A DNA stretch of 64,000 nucleotides from Lunularia cruciata. Taxonomy: Eukaryota; Streptophyta; Marchantiopsida; Lunulariales; Lunulariaceae. The DNA lies in assembly GCA_948567375.1 (NCBI GenBank), contig OX419757.1:51274001-51338000 (forward strand). The letters run 5' to 3'. A program made the translations under genes and the position numbers. This document shows, in pieces, positions 21,855 through 33,010 of this stretch; the first letter of the stretch is position 1, and the number at the start of each line of letters is the position of its first letter. The notes below the pieces were generated by a model that saw only the letters and a program-made list of their open reading frames with translations, was not told where the DNA came from and ran no database searches.

Positions 21855-21898
21855 GATTGGGTTTTCCATCTTAGTGTTTTCTACGCGATCGCCTTTTT
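21855..21898 (+). mobile_element. LINE 3'-terminal box, plus strand
   Basis: A TTTTCCATC..GTTTTCTACGCGATCGCC-like stretch matches the last ~45 bases of the LINE family (compare 56765-56805). Only the tail is present. Confidence 0.5.
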
Positions 21899-23321
21899 CC
21901 CTCTGTGTCTCAGTTTCTTGTCCGTTACTTGCCTAGCGAGGTTGGTGTTAGTCTTTACACTCTGTAGAACCGCCTCAAACTCACAGACTGGAATCGGTTC
22001 TGGTCGGAGGAAACTATTCGTACAGTCCACTGAAAAGATGGAACTGTTCTTCATCAACCATCTTCGGGCCTTACTCTGAAGATAAACTAGGGAAACGATA
22101 TGTTCACATCGAACTCTTGGGGTTTTGCCCCTTATATCTTTTCTTTGCACGCTGTGGAGGGTCCTGATTTCAATTTTTTCTTTTCCTCCTTGGTTGCTTT
22201 TACCCCCCCAATATAAGGCAAGGAAACATGTTAGTATCGGACCTGCAAGTCTGAGGAATAATGTCCGGCAGGAGGTCATAATTTCAGTTAACCAACCGCA
22301 AGAAACAAACCAGTGTCTCACTTGGATGTGTAAATCCTTGTTCATCGTCCATAGCAACTTCAAGTTTTGTGGCTCCCTAAAGAAAGATGTATCTCACGAA
22401 ACTTGAAGGTATATGCTTGTTGGGATTTAAGGTTTAGGAAGTTAAAGGGTACATATGTGGCGGAAATTCAACATAGCTGTCTACTTGACGAAAAATTGCT
22501 CAAAATTTTTACAGTGTGTTACATGGTTCCAAACGTTCACTCGCGAATGTGCTCCAAAAGTATAGCTTTTGAGCGAGATAGTCGACGCTATACAATATCA
22601 AGAAATATGTGAACAATGATGGAAAGTGCAGAAAGTATATTGACTATATTTTTCAACCAGACATAATAGAAAGAGGAGGAACACACTCAATAAATCTTTA
22701 GTTAGAAGTAGATCTCAGAATCTATGAATCCAATGTCTACTGTAATGATGGTAACGTCTCGTCAATCATGAATTGAATTTAACTCCTCTAGATACTCTCG
22801 GACGTTGAATTAGTCTTGGACTGGAAAGGCAAAATCTCCCTATGTGTTCATACGGACTACTGCTCTCTTCTTTCTCCTGTATAGATTGTTGTTAGGAGAA
22901 ATCTTCTCACTGAAGAAAGATGAGCAGTTCTTTCACATTAAAGTCACTTTTTACAAGACAGTGACTCGATAAGAGACCATATGAGGAATTCTCCCACACG
23001 ACTGCAAGAAAATTGCGAAATTTGAAAGAGTCTTCTAATGAATTTGAGCATCAAGTAGCTACATCTGGTATCATGATGCTTGACTCTTAGACATCCGATG
23101 TATTGCTGTGAACATAAAAGAACTACATAAATTCGTTTGGACAGTGATCCTCTGGTAATGGTCCACCCAAGAGATGGTTGATTTCTATGTTCAACTACCG
23201 GTAGGTATGCTACCGGGAGTGTGCGTAGCAATGATGGAGCAACTTCCGGTGGGAATCAACTAACAGGATGTCATACGTCTGTTGACATTGCAAACAAATC
23301 CAACCGGAAATATTCAAATAT
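21899..23321. other. Intergenic, no recognised feature
   Basis: The largest open frame is on the minus strand (21881-22363, 160 codons). It overlaps the LINE tail at its 3' end, has no recognisable domain, and its composition is unremarkable. I do not annotate it as a gene. Confidence 0.35.
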
Positions 23322-23746
23322 ATAGGGGCATGCAGCGAGGTCACTTCTTTGTTCCTCTAACCTTGGAGTTATATGCAGCGATGGACACGACATTTGACCC
23401 ATTTGTCAGGGAGTTCTCGAGAGCTTATCATGTTAGGCGTCAGGGGTACCACTTTCACTCTCATACTTTGTAGCTTACTTTAGACAGCGTGTGTCCATTG
23501 CTCTACAGAGGGCAGTGGCTGGTGCAATCCATAGGAGAGCAATCACATTAGGTGATGTTTCTTCGGATGCTCCAGTTGTGTGTAGACCGTACGACTTGCA
23601 TAGCTCGGATATCTTAGGTGCAGTAGGGCAAATTTCTCATACAGACTCTATTGGGGCTTAGCCCCATGTTACCTTTTTTGTCTCTCCCTTGTACGGCTTG
23701 ATGGGGTCTTCCCATCCTTCATTTTTCCTACGCGGTCGCCTTTTTT
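23322..23746 (+). mobile_element. LINE 3' fragment (5'-truncated)
   Basis: It begins inside the endonuclease C-terminal part (YRGMQRGHFFVPLTLELYAAMDTTF) and keeps an open frame to the TAG at 23471-23473. It then continues through the family 3' UTR (GGGGCTTAGCCCCATGTTACC) to the GCGGTCGCC end. It is the best-preserved coding stretch of this family here, so probably one of the younger copies. Confidence 0.7.
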
Positions 23747-23947
23747 CTTCTGAAAGATTCATAATTAACAATTAAATTAATGTGTCACTCAGCAACATAA
23801 ATCACTAAAGTGCCGTTCTGCACTCCTTCGGTGGTTTGAATGATTGAATTACGAACCTCGAATTAAAACACGGAAGATTAGAGTGACTTGACACAGCGTA
23901 GACGATGCCTGCTGCTCTTGCATGCTTGCATCCAAGGGATATGAATA

Positions 23948-23968
23948 TATAAATAAATAAATAAATAA
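23948..23968 (+). repeat. (AAAT)n microsatellite
   Basis: About five AAAT units follow CAAGGGATATGAATAT. Nearly the same string follows the 3' end of the next LINE at 25123-25163, so the two stretches may be target-site duplicates of that insertion. Confidence 0.7.
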
Positions 23969-24471
23969 CAAGCGTGTCATTGGATAGACTAATGTTTATT
24001 TAATCAACATCAATTATTTTCCCAACTGCGATGAGGCTTTGTCTAGGTTTGGTATGTCTAGGTTTGGTCTATCTATTTGCATCTTCATTATTCTCTTGTG
24101 AGATGAGGCTTCGTCTAGGTCTGGTCTATCTATCTGCATCTTCATTATTCTATTGTGAATGTAATTTTACATTAGATGCAACACCGGTCTATATGACACG
24201 ATATCCTTTTGGAAGAGAGGGAATAACTACCCATGATGCCATTAGAGACATAAAGAAACAAGCGTGTCATTGGATAGACTAATGTTTATTCAATCAACAT
24301 CAGTTATTTTCCCAACTGCGATGAGGTTTCGTCTCGGTTTGGTCTATCTATCTACATCTTCATTATTCTCTTGTGAGTGTAATTTTACATTAGATGCAAC
24401 ACCGGTCTATATGACACGATATCCTTTTGGAAGAGAGTGAATAACTACTCATGATGCCATTAGAGACATAG
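23969..24471 (+). repeat. Tandem duplication of LINE segment plus flank
   Basis: Unit 1 (23969-24258) and unit 2 (24259-24471) both begin CAAGCGTGTCATTGGATAG and run through CCCAACTGCGATGAGG into LINE coding sequence. Unit 1 carries an extra internal repeat of the GATGAGGCTT..TCTAGGT block. The shared non-LINE start shows the duplication happened after insertion. Confidence 0.75.
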
Positions 24472-25118
24472 TGTTTGCTATAGCACGAGAGAGTGAATAC
24501 TTGGCTTGGAGGGATAGTTCGTATGCTTTACAGACGACATGTGTCAGGGCAGACTTGTACTTGGTCCGAGATTATCAGGTGATAGTAGCAGGTGTCGTGG
24601 TTATGGACCCTACGTGAGATATAGTTTCGGAAGGAGTGATTACCCATCCCCCTTGATGGGCGGCGAGTGCAGCAGCAGGTCGCAAGGTCTCCAAGTATAG
24701 GGGCATGCAACGAGGTCACCTCTTTGTTCCTCTAGCCTTGGAGTTATATGGAGCGATGGACATGGCATTTGATACATTTGTTAAGGAGTGCACGAGAATT
24801 TATCATCTTAGGCGTGAGGGGTACCACTTTCACTCTTATACTTTGTAGCATATTGTAGATTGTGTGTGTCCATTGCTCTATAGAGGGCAGTGGCTGGTGC
24901 AATCCATAGGAGAGCAATCGGATCAGGTGATGTTTCTTTGGATGCTCCAGTTGTGTGTAGAACGTACGACTTGCCTAGCCTGGATATATGAGGTGCGGAG
25001 TGCAGATTTCTCATATAGACTATGTTGGGGCTTAGCCCCATGTTACCTTTTTTGTCTCTACCTTGTACGGCTTGATGGGATCTTCTCATCCTTCGTTTTT
25101 CCTACGCAATCGCCTTTT
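24030..25118 (+). mobile_element. LINE 3' fragment with endonuclease domain
   Basis: It starts at the GATGAGG box, passes through the HDAIRDIVFA-type endonuclease coding region with stops and frameshifts (for example TGA at about 24615), and then through LELYGAMD and the 3' UTR. It ends at CGCAATCGCC followed by an (AAAT)n tail. The first 440 bases are duplicated (see 23969-24471). Confidence 0.72.
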
Positions 25119-25130
25119 ACTTCAAGGGAT

Positions 25131-25163
25131 ATAAATAAATAATAAATAAATAAATAAATAAAA
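25131..25163 (+). repeat. (AAAT)n tail after LINE
   Basis: About eight imperfect AAAT units lie directly after the LINE 3' end and a TTCAAGGGAT spacer. This may be the LINE's own tail or a duplicated target microsatellite. Confidence 0.7.
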
Positions 25164-26432
25164 CATGTGACATAGATTGTGTCTGTTGCTTTTGCACACC
25201 TAAAGATATTTTACATATATATAAATTAATAGAATATCGAAAAGAAAAAGACAAACATGTGCAAGAGGAAAAGGAGACAAAAAACACCATAACTAATAGT
25301 ATCTTGTCAAAAGGATCGACCGTACTTACATGCCTCACATGTTTACATGACAGCACTCACAGTGCTGTAGCTAATCGGGTCGTGTCGGGACATCTAAAGA
25401 CTTCAGCGTACACAGCCAGACTAGTTGGCTAGGTGTGATGAGAAAGTTACAATTATTTGGCACAACTGTGTGATTGACGAGCCGAGTGAGCACCAACGAG
25501 AGTCTAAAACGAAGGTGAGGTCAGGGAAGGCCAGTTCTCTGCTCTAGTGGCTATGACCTACCAAAATCAACTACGTTGCTTCGGCGCGTGCTCAGAGACG
25601 ACAATCTTGCATACTCACCATACATTTGACTCAGAGAATAGACGCCTGCCCTAGAGAGATCTTCAGAACACTTTTTGGTAATGTAGGTTCTTTTCGTTTA
25701 ACATTCGCTGTCGCGTAGAGCTGCGTGCGTGTCCAGATATGAACTGGTGGAAGTGATTTCAAAGATCTCTTGCTGGATAGCGTGAGTTCATCTTCGAAGC
25801 GATTTCATCATAGCAGTGGAAGTGAAGCACTATGTGGAGTGGATTGTTTTCAAATCTGATTCACATTTTGACACTAGCATAGAGGAGATAATCACTATCG
25901 TCGAATGTATAGAGCTACCTCCGTGTCCCCACGTACACTAACTAAGTGATTTCAAGGTCACACTGCCTAGAAAGTTGGACAGATCACGGTGCTGGATTGC
26001 GGGAATGCATCATCGAACCGGTTTCATCGTGGCAGTTGAATGTAACTACTGCATGGCTTGATTGCCTAAATTTGTGATTTCCAATTTCACACTGTTTTCG
26101 AGGAGATCATCATCGTCGTGGAATAGCGGAATCTCCGATCTCATCAATGAATCGAGAAATGTTGGGATAGTTTCAGAGAAAGCGTGTCAAAATTAGATTT
26201 GCAGTGAGCTCTCGCATGACGAGGTGATTAAGAGGGTCCGCGTCTGGCGTCCGTCTGCAGTTGATCCACGTTACACCATTTGGAGAGAGTTTGTGTAACA
26301 ACCAGTAAGCTGTCACGAGGTGCAGAAAATGGTTGCCTGTCACAAATTGCGAGCTGTGGTCACCCGCACCTCGTCCTACAACGGTTGGGAATAAAGTACC
26401 TAACATTTACTCTCATAGCCATAGAGGAGAAA
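25164..26432. repeat. Unassigned sequence with an imperfect ~200-bp direct repeat
   Basis: 25755-25930 and 25950-26140 share the blocks GTGATTTCAA, GCGATTTCATCATAGCAGT / GGTTTCATCGTGGCAGT and GAGGAGAT..ATC. They are an old tandem duplication. No coding signal or known element recognised. Confidence 0.4.
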
Positions 26433-26575
26433 AGGCGACCGTGTAGAACACATGAAGGATGGGAAGACCCGTCAAACTGAACAAGGAAGAGACAAAAGAG
26501 AGAGGTGAGATGAGGTTAATTCCAAACTGAACAAGGGAGAGACAAAAGAGAGAGGTAATATGATGTTAATCCCAA
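26433..26575 (-). mobile_element. LINE 3'-terminal box, minus strand, with a tandem 53-bp repeat
   Basis: GGCGACCGTGTAG..GGATGGGAAGACCC is the reverse complement of the LINE 3' end. The CAAACTGAACAAGG..GAGACAAAAGAGAGAGGT block occurs twice in a row (about 26474-26523 and 26524-26575). Nothing of the coding region is left. Confidence 0.65.
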
Positions 26576-27997
26576 TAGTATCGATATGAAAATCTAAGTT
26601 ACTTTAAAAGAAAAATGGTTTTTACGTCTGCCATCCTAGGTGAGTGAGGTGTTCACGTGATTTTCGTCTAACGTCTTGAGCGTAGAAGAGTCAGAACAGG
26701 TTGGCACGGAGAAACCAACATTAACTCCCGACATTGCTGAAAGAGTGAAACCAAGGGTTGTTGCCATGATGAAGTGACCGGCTACCGTCCCCCCGGGTTC
26801 CACGTCTAGCTCTATTTTACACGTGTCCCTTTGTAATTCACATATGTCAGCAGACTTCAAGCGTGCCTACTGGGGACGCCTTTTAATACAGGAAGTCACT
26901 GTCATAAGGGTTGCATCGTTGTCAACTCAAGCGACATCCAATTCAGATGCTGACGCGAAGTCAGGAGGCACTGTTTTCTCCACGGACGTACTGCCTTTCA
27001 TCGAGCGCCAACTCCTAGAGTTTGAATGCATATCGGGGGCAGGAAATTAAGTAGGCAATCAATTTCTCTCCTCCCTCGTCAACTGCTGGTCCACGTTTGA
27101 TGCTTTCCTCTAGTCACGGCGAAGGCAGTTTCCTTCCCTGTTCAGAGAGGCGAGGCTTAATTTATTCTTGACATGCTTTTGGAACGGTGGAGCGATGGCC
27201 GCATCCACCGAGAATTATTAGTATCTAACATGATCACGACCGAGTACTTTTGTGCTTTGCATAGGTTGCGAAATTGCTTCTCACCTTAGGGATCCATCCC
27301 TGCTGTTCCGTATAAATGTAACAAAACTCTCGTTGCTTCCGTGGGATCTCCTAAATTATCGAGATCGCATGAAAGGTTCTCTTTGCACCACGTAGAAGAG
27401 TCGTAACAATCCACCAGCCTGTCCAGTTTGCCCACGCGGTCCGTTATCCACCTCCTATGCATGGCAATTGCTCCTTATTCTTCGCGTTCTACATCTTGGA
27501 CATTCAAGAGTCGACAGTCAACATGAATAAGAACACACGAACAATGGGTTGGTCTCTGTTTAAGGTTCCACTGGATCCGCATAGTTGTACGTATCAAGGC
27601 TCAGTCCCTCGTGGAAAACCGAATCCAAGATCAGAGAAGAAATTATCCCCAAACAGGAGACCTGCATGCATGCATTCATTATCAAGAATGACGTCGAAAT
27701 TACATTGAAAGACTGCTGCTGCAGTCTTTCAATTCACACAGAGACAGGAGTGGAAATTGACACCCAACTGAATAATCGATATTGAGAGCACGGCTCCATG
27801 AGATTTCATGCCGGTTTCATAAAATCAGATTTTTGATATTACTTGTGTTGCATGACAGTAATCCACGAGTCAAAGAGCAAAGCAATAAGCTTGAACGAGG
27901 AGTTGATTGAGTTTCCATACCGATTACCATAGGAATCAAGTCTCAACACGCCTAAACCTATTTGAATATACGCTCGTGTTGTTACTCACAAGGTTAT
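26576..27997. other. Unassigned sequence
   Basis: Open frames of 60-83 codons on both strands have no recognisable family. A perfect hairpin at 27704-27733 is listed separately. No transposon ends seen. Confidence 0.35.
27704..27733. repeat. Perfect hairpin, 13-bp stem
   Basis: ATTGAAAGACTGC, loop TGCT, then its exact reverse complement. It is isolated, with no coding context. Confidence 0.8.
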
Positions 27998-28119
27998 AGT
28001 AAACCACCAGTCGGGTATTTAGCGCTTTGGTAACCCCGATAACCTCATTTCTAATTTGGTTTAGCCTGATTAAGGTTCGATAACCTCATTTCTATAAGTT
28101 GGTTTAGTCTGATTAAGGT
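27998..28119. repeat. Small TIR-like unit, diverged copy plus partial copy
   Basis: 27998-28066 resembles the unit at 28423-28493 (AAACCACC..TATTTAGCGC..AACCTCATTTCTAATTTGG). A partial third copy follows at 28071-28119. The inverted ends are imperfect here. Confidence 0.5.
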
Positions 28120-28406
28120 AAGATAGGGTACCACTCTCATTCTCATATCTTAGATAGTGTTTATTATGCAGTGGTTGTAATTCATTGGAAAATAATCACA
28201 CAAGATAATGCTTTTTCGGATGCTATATCTATTTATAAACCATATAGTTAGAATATTTTAGATGCAATAAGATAAACTTAGCATATCGACTCTGTTAGAG
28301 CTTTACCCCATGTTACCTTATTTATCTCATTCTTGTACAGCTTGATGGGTCTTCCCATCTTTCGTGTTTTCTATGCGTTTTTACATGTTTTCTATCCGGT
28401 CACCCT
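28118..28406 (+). mobile_element. LINE 3' fragment, strongly decayed
   Basis: GGGTACCACTCTCATTCTC, ATGTTACCTTATTTATCTC and TACAGCTTGATGGGTCTTCC match the 3' end of the LINE family, with many C-to-T type differences. It ends near ATCCGGTCACCCTTT. Confidence 0.65.
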
Positions 28407-28422
28407 TTACTAAATTAAAGTA

Positions 28423-28493
28423 AGACTAAACCACCATACGGGGGATTTAGCGCGTGGGTTTCCAATAACCTCATTTCTAATTTGGTTTAGTCT
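28423..28493. mobile_element. 71-bp MITE-like unit with 11-bp terminal inverted repeats
   Basis: It begins AGACTAAACCA and ends TGGTTTAGTCT, which are exact reverse complements. A related unit lies at 27998-28066. It is very short for a MITE and could be a structured remnant of something larger. Confidence 0.45.
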
Positions 28494-29339
28494 ACTTAAG
28501 GTGTACCCGTGAAACCTAACTAGGTTCAACAATAATAGTACATTTTCTTTGTACCAAAATTTTGTACAATTTCTTTCTCTTTCGGGGTATACATTTTGGC
28601 CTTATGGCCTTGTTTTATTTTATAGTAGTCCTTCGAACGAGTATGAGACTCAAAAGATACAGCACATAAAGACATCCACGTTGCATTTTGAACTATTGAT
28701 GAAGGTTGATAGATAAAATTTTACCTGATAATCCAAAAATATGTGTAAACAGATCAGAATCATGAAGCAACAAGAAATTAGATTTTAATTCCTCTCCGAG
28801 TATTCTGTTGAACAATTATCCAATAAAATAACCTTTTAAAGAATAAAAAACCCTTAGGATAATCTACTCTTTTGTGCGTCCCATAAACCTATTCTTATGC
28901 CAAGTCGTTCAAAACCAAATTTTTAATTTCCTTATCAAAGAGCTATTAATCCCAAAAAAAAAATCTTTGTACAAATGAAACAAACATTGATAGTTAAGCC
29001 ATGTTCACAACCGCAAGGATATATAAATATAATATATTATATTTAATAATTTAGATTCCGACATGACCCTACGGTTAGATTTTGGTGTTGTGACATACAA
29101 CTGGATAGGCGAATAGGTATAGAGATTCTGGTGTCTCGGCATGCAGCAAGATGGGCTCGATAGGGAACAGTCGGGTTCTGGTGTTCTGGTCTTTAGTGAC
29201 TGACGGAATTGTACATTTTACCAGAGTTGGTTATCGAGAGAAGATTAGAGAAGCGTTCAAGTGTATTGCAAGTGTGATGTATTATTTTTATTCTATCTAC
29301 TCGATGTTTTTTTATTGTATCTAGAGAACAGGCAATAGA

Positions 29340-29342
<3 letters not shown>
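28494..29342. other. AT-rich unassigned sequence
   Basis: No open frames of note and no recognisable repeat family. Confidence 0.4.

Positions 29343-29413
<71 letters not shown>
29343..29413. repeat. (TA)n microsatellite
   Basis: About 35 uninterrupted AT units. The minus-strand Ile-Tyr-rich frame across it is an artefact of the repeat. Confidence 0.95.
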
Positions 29414-29414
<1 letters not shown>

Positions 29415-29415
<1 letters not shown>

Positions 29416-29870
29416 GCAAGTGGGTGACGAATTCTCATATGGTTGTGACCGACTGACCATATTCATGTCGCGGCTCAAATCCGTATTCTTATGGCTGCTC
29501 AAGTTATGAATCGAATATTCTCTTTTAGGTAGGCGGGCATACGGGCCCGGGCCCTCTGACTTCCTAGATGAAGTGGGACAGGCATGGGAAAAGAAATATA
29601 GGCGGCTGCAAACCATGCAAAACATAATGCTTTTGTGCTTGTTTGTCTCCAAATCAGCTGTGATGGTGACGAATTGTCAAATGGTTGTGAGCGATTAGTC
29701 ACATTCATTTGGTTGCTCAAATCCACATTCTTATGACTGTTCAAGTGAAAAGCGAGACCGCGTGGATGGGAAGACCCCCTCAAGCGGTACAAGGATGAGA
29801 CAAAAGAGGGAAAGTTATGAGTTACGAGTTGAATACTGCAAACCATGCAGAACATGATATTCTTGTACAT
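29415..29870. repeat. Direct repeat of ~210 bp, each unit with a different insert
   Basis: 29420-29625 and 29664-29870 share GTGACGAATT, ATGGTTGTGA, CTCAAATCC..ATTCTTATG and GCAAACCATGCA. The second unit contains a minus-strand LINE 3' box (29745-29825); the first contains an unrelated GC-rich segment at the same place. Confidence 0.55.
29745..29825 (-). mobile_element. LINE 3'-terminal box, minus strand
   Basis: GCGAGACCGCGTGGATGGG followed by AAGACCCCCTCAAGCGGTAC and GACAAAAGAGG is the reverse complement of the family 3' end. Confidence 0.65.
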
Positions 29871-30261
29871 CATTGTTTGGATTGAACAGCTGAAGAAGAT
29901 ACAAAGACAGTTATATCAAGCGCTAGCATTGTGACTATATGAGATATTGTCATAAACATTCTTATGAGATGGTCTTTGAGGTAAAGGAAATAAATAAATA
30001 TATATAGTACCCCGAACGAAAGAAGAAAGGAAGAAAAAAACAGTAATAAAAAGCACAACCAAGTGTGGAGAGGAAAAAAGAGAGTGAAGCACACTAGTCC
30101 CACGCGACTAAGATGGGAAAAAGTGCTAACAACAAAGCACCAAGGAAGTTAATGAGTGTAAATCCAACTCAAGTCTACTTCTGAACTGATCGGTAGAGGT
30201 CCTCCAATGGTAAAGGGGAGTAAAGAAGGAGATGTGTGAACTACTGTCAACTCCTATGAGA

Positions 30262-30335
30262 ACTCGAAGGATGGAAGACCCCATCAAGCCGTACAAAGGA
30301 GAGACGTAAATGGTAAAATGGGGCTAGGCGTATCA
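30262..30335 (-). mobile_element. LINE 3'-terminal box, minus strand
   Basis: GGATGGAAGACCCCATCAAG, CCGTACAAAGGAGAGAC and GGGGCTAGGC match the reverse complement of the LINE 3' end. Confidence 0.65.
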
Positions 30336-30490
30336 TGCTTTTGCATGATACGAGGACCTTCACTAAAGCATAATTGTTCTTGAATTTATGCCATGTTTTC
30401 TTCTCGCTGATCATGACAAATTGGGCCTAAGTACATATTGAGGTTTCAGTTGGCAAGTTAAGATATTGGGAGGTTCAGTTGGCAAGTTAA

Positions 30491-31900
30491 GGGTACCCGT
30501 AATTTGCCAAAAAAAAATTTACCTGTATATCGTACTTTCTTTATGGGTAGTAGAGTGCGGGGTAATTGGGAGATTTATGGGTAAAGGCCAGAAGCCAAAT
30601 TCCTGATGGGTCAGCAAAAAGTGGACGCGTACAACTTGATGGGGGTTTAGACGATTTACAAGTATCCATAAACTTTAATAAGTGGTCAGTAATGATACCA
30701 ACTTTAAATCTGAATGGTGAGCCATGTGTTATGTAGAAAAGGCTTTCAATTATCCTATGGATTTCTTGAAGGAGAAACTGAAACCAAAAACCAACCCGGA
30801 AGGAGAAACCCAAATACAAGAAACTCAAATCCCCTTGGGAAGTCTCCTGACTTCCCAAGGGGATTTGAGTTCAGACTAGAAATTCCAAGAATGAGAAAAG
30901 AGGAGTGTAATCGGGAGATGGAGAGACAAGACAGTGGAAAGTGAAAAATTATAGTTACCTTCTTCAAGCAAAGGACAGAATGCCCAGTGGTTCTGAATAT
31001 CATAGAGAGAGTGGTTGTCGAGAGAGAGAAGACAGGTGATTGTCTAGATGCCATGGATCAGCCTTTAAATGCTCCTCAAAAAATCCATTGAAAAATACAG
31101 TGAAACAAGTCAGATTTCAATGGAAAAAGGTAACCTTGATAATAACTAGTTTGAGCTTGGCGTTGATCTATGGGATATTGATTTTGGGTGGGATTCATTG
31201 GTCGAGTTAGACTAGATGAGCAAAGATGAGGACATTGGAGAGCTCCTTTCTATGTGATAGGAGAGTGTACATAGGGATAGGTATCTCCAAAAATGTGGCC
31301 AACAAACAGTGAACAACAATCAATGTGACCACTAAACAAATTTTTTTGCAAAATTGGTACTTCTTTCAAAAAATTGATCCACATGGACAGGATTTCAGTT
31401 TTTACTTTGGTGAAAATCCTTAGGGAACATCCTATATTCAAGAAGAAGGAAAAAGCTAGAGATACAACTTGCTATAGCTCTCTATCTATTTGGACATCAA
31501 GGGAATGGAGCTAGTGTGTGAAGGAGTTTGAATATTTGGGATGCTAGTGTGGGATCTACAATAGCTTATACCAATAGAGTGATGCAAGAAATATTAAAGT
31601 TCTTAGTGGGGAGGTGCAATGACCAGATTGAGAGGAGAGTGCAAGGATTTTTGTACTGTTCACCAAGAAGAGGCTTTAAGTATGTGTACGACTAGTTGAT
31701 GTGACTCTCTTCTCCTTAGCACAAAGACCTATTATCAATAGGGAAGTTTATTTTAGCCATAAAGATTGTATCCTATCAATGGCCAAATTATATGCAATAA
31801 CAAACAAAATGGGTTATATATTTTGTGGGATGTATGTGTTTTCAAAATATTTAAGTGCTTAGTAATGTTTGTGTCACTGCTCTTTATGTTCCTATCATGG
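30491..31900 (+). mobile_element. Degenerate PIF/Harbinger-like DNA transposon, copy 1
   Basis: It starts GGGTACCCGTAA and is collinear with copy 2 at 58431-59535 (shared TTTAAAT.TG.ATGGT, GGAGAGTGTACATAGGG and GAGCTAGTGT blocks). At 31465-31690 it encodes QLAIALYLFGHQGNGASV followed by an AYTNRVMQ segment, the characteristic N-terminal helix region of PIF/Harbinger (HARBI1-like) transposases. At about 31768-31840 a YPINGQIICNNK..LYILWDV stretch resembles the start of the DDE core. Stops and frameshifts are frequent. The right end is not defined. Confidence 0.55.
30822..30871. repeat. Perfect hairpin, 23-bp stem, inside Harbinger copy 1
   Basis: Arms 30822-30844 and 30849-30871 are exact reverse complements around the loop TCCT. 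Copy 2 has only one arm-like segment at the same place (CTCAAATCCTTGCAGGGGGAG), so the hairpin is specific to this copy or was lost in the other. Confidence 0.85.
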
Positions 31901-32824
31901 CTATTGTGCATAAGCTAAGGAGTTTCTTGGGACTTTATGAGTTAGATCTCTAAGAGGTGCTCACTACTTGAAGTGTTGTTGTGATTCAAGAATACCAAGC
32001 TCATGTCCTAACATGACTTGTTGGAAGAGATCAACACTTTGGAGTGCTCTGTACCACAATGAATAGTGCAATTCCATTGGCAATGGACCATACCTATTGG
32101 CAAATTCAGCCCACATCCCCATGAGTCCTCTTGTTCCTTCCTTTCAATTTTCTTGTATTATTGAAAAATAAGAATTTAATAAATGTGTAACAAACACAAG
32201 GGTAGCCAACAAACATTGCATTGGGATATTGAAGGCTCAATGGCACTCATTACAAGAAATCAGATCCAACTCAAGAATTGCCACAAAAATGCCTACATTT
32301 TGAAATGATATATGTATATGTATTATATTGCAAAATTTCTTGATAAATCAATACCATCCATGGATTAAGGAAGACGGTGAATTCTTAGAGGAGATCAACA
32401 TTGAACACCAAGCCATTCACAGAGAGTATAGTAGAGAATTATTATGAGGTGTTGTCATGGAAGAATGTGTTAAATTGCATCAAGACGTTGGTGGACTTTT
32501 GTATGACCATGAATATAATATTTTTCTCACAGTGTGCTCTATGAATCTATGATGTATGAATGATTGGTGTGTTGAACATTCTTGTTTTTTTGAGAAACAA
32601 ATGAGCATAGTTCATATTTTTGAAAGGAGCAGAAGAGAGAGGAGGGAAATTTTGCTAAAATCAAAAGGAGTGGGATAAGGGTAAATTCAAAAGGAGGGAG
32701 TGTGGTTGCTTGTTCTTGGTGATGTTAAAGGATGTTGAATAGTTTAGTGCATATAGAAGTGAGTGTAATTAAATATTTAAAGGCAATTGTAACATACAAC
32801 TCCACTTTGTTCTCTTTACCTTTC
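31901..32824. other. Unassigned AT-rich sequence
   Basis: Probably the remainder of the Harbinger copy and its flank. No recognisable protein. Confidence 0.3.
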
Positions 32825-33010
32825 AGCAACTCCCAACCCCCCTTGTAACTTGCAATCCTCCTTGATGCTCCTTACCTTACTGCAACCTCTTCTTGTAACC
32901 TACAACCCCCTTAGTGCTCCTTACCTTCTTGCAAACCTCCTTGTACCCCCTTACTTTTTTTCAATCTCCCTTGCAACATGCAACCCTTGGGATGCCTCAC
33001 CTCTTTTCAA
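32825..33010 (+). repeat. Degenerate C-rich tandem repeat, family E
   Basis: Units built on CCCCCTTG.TGCTCCTTACCTT..TGCAACC repeat every 35-50 bases. A second array of the same family is at 49869-50090. Confidence 0.6.

Noticed and set aside
21881-22363. 160-codon minus-strand ORF as a gene
   Set aside because: No recognisable domain, overlaps a LINE tail, and no splice or neighbour support.
26823-27050. 75-codon plus-strand ORF facing a 74-codon minus-strand ORF
   Set aside because: Neither has a family signature; they overlap each other and look like chance frames.
29293-29652. Minus-strand ORF with a long Ile-Tyr repeat as a membrane protein
   Set aside because: It is the translation of the (TA)n microsatellite and a repeat duplication.
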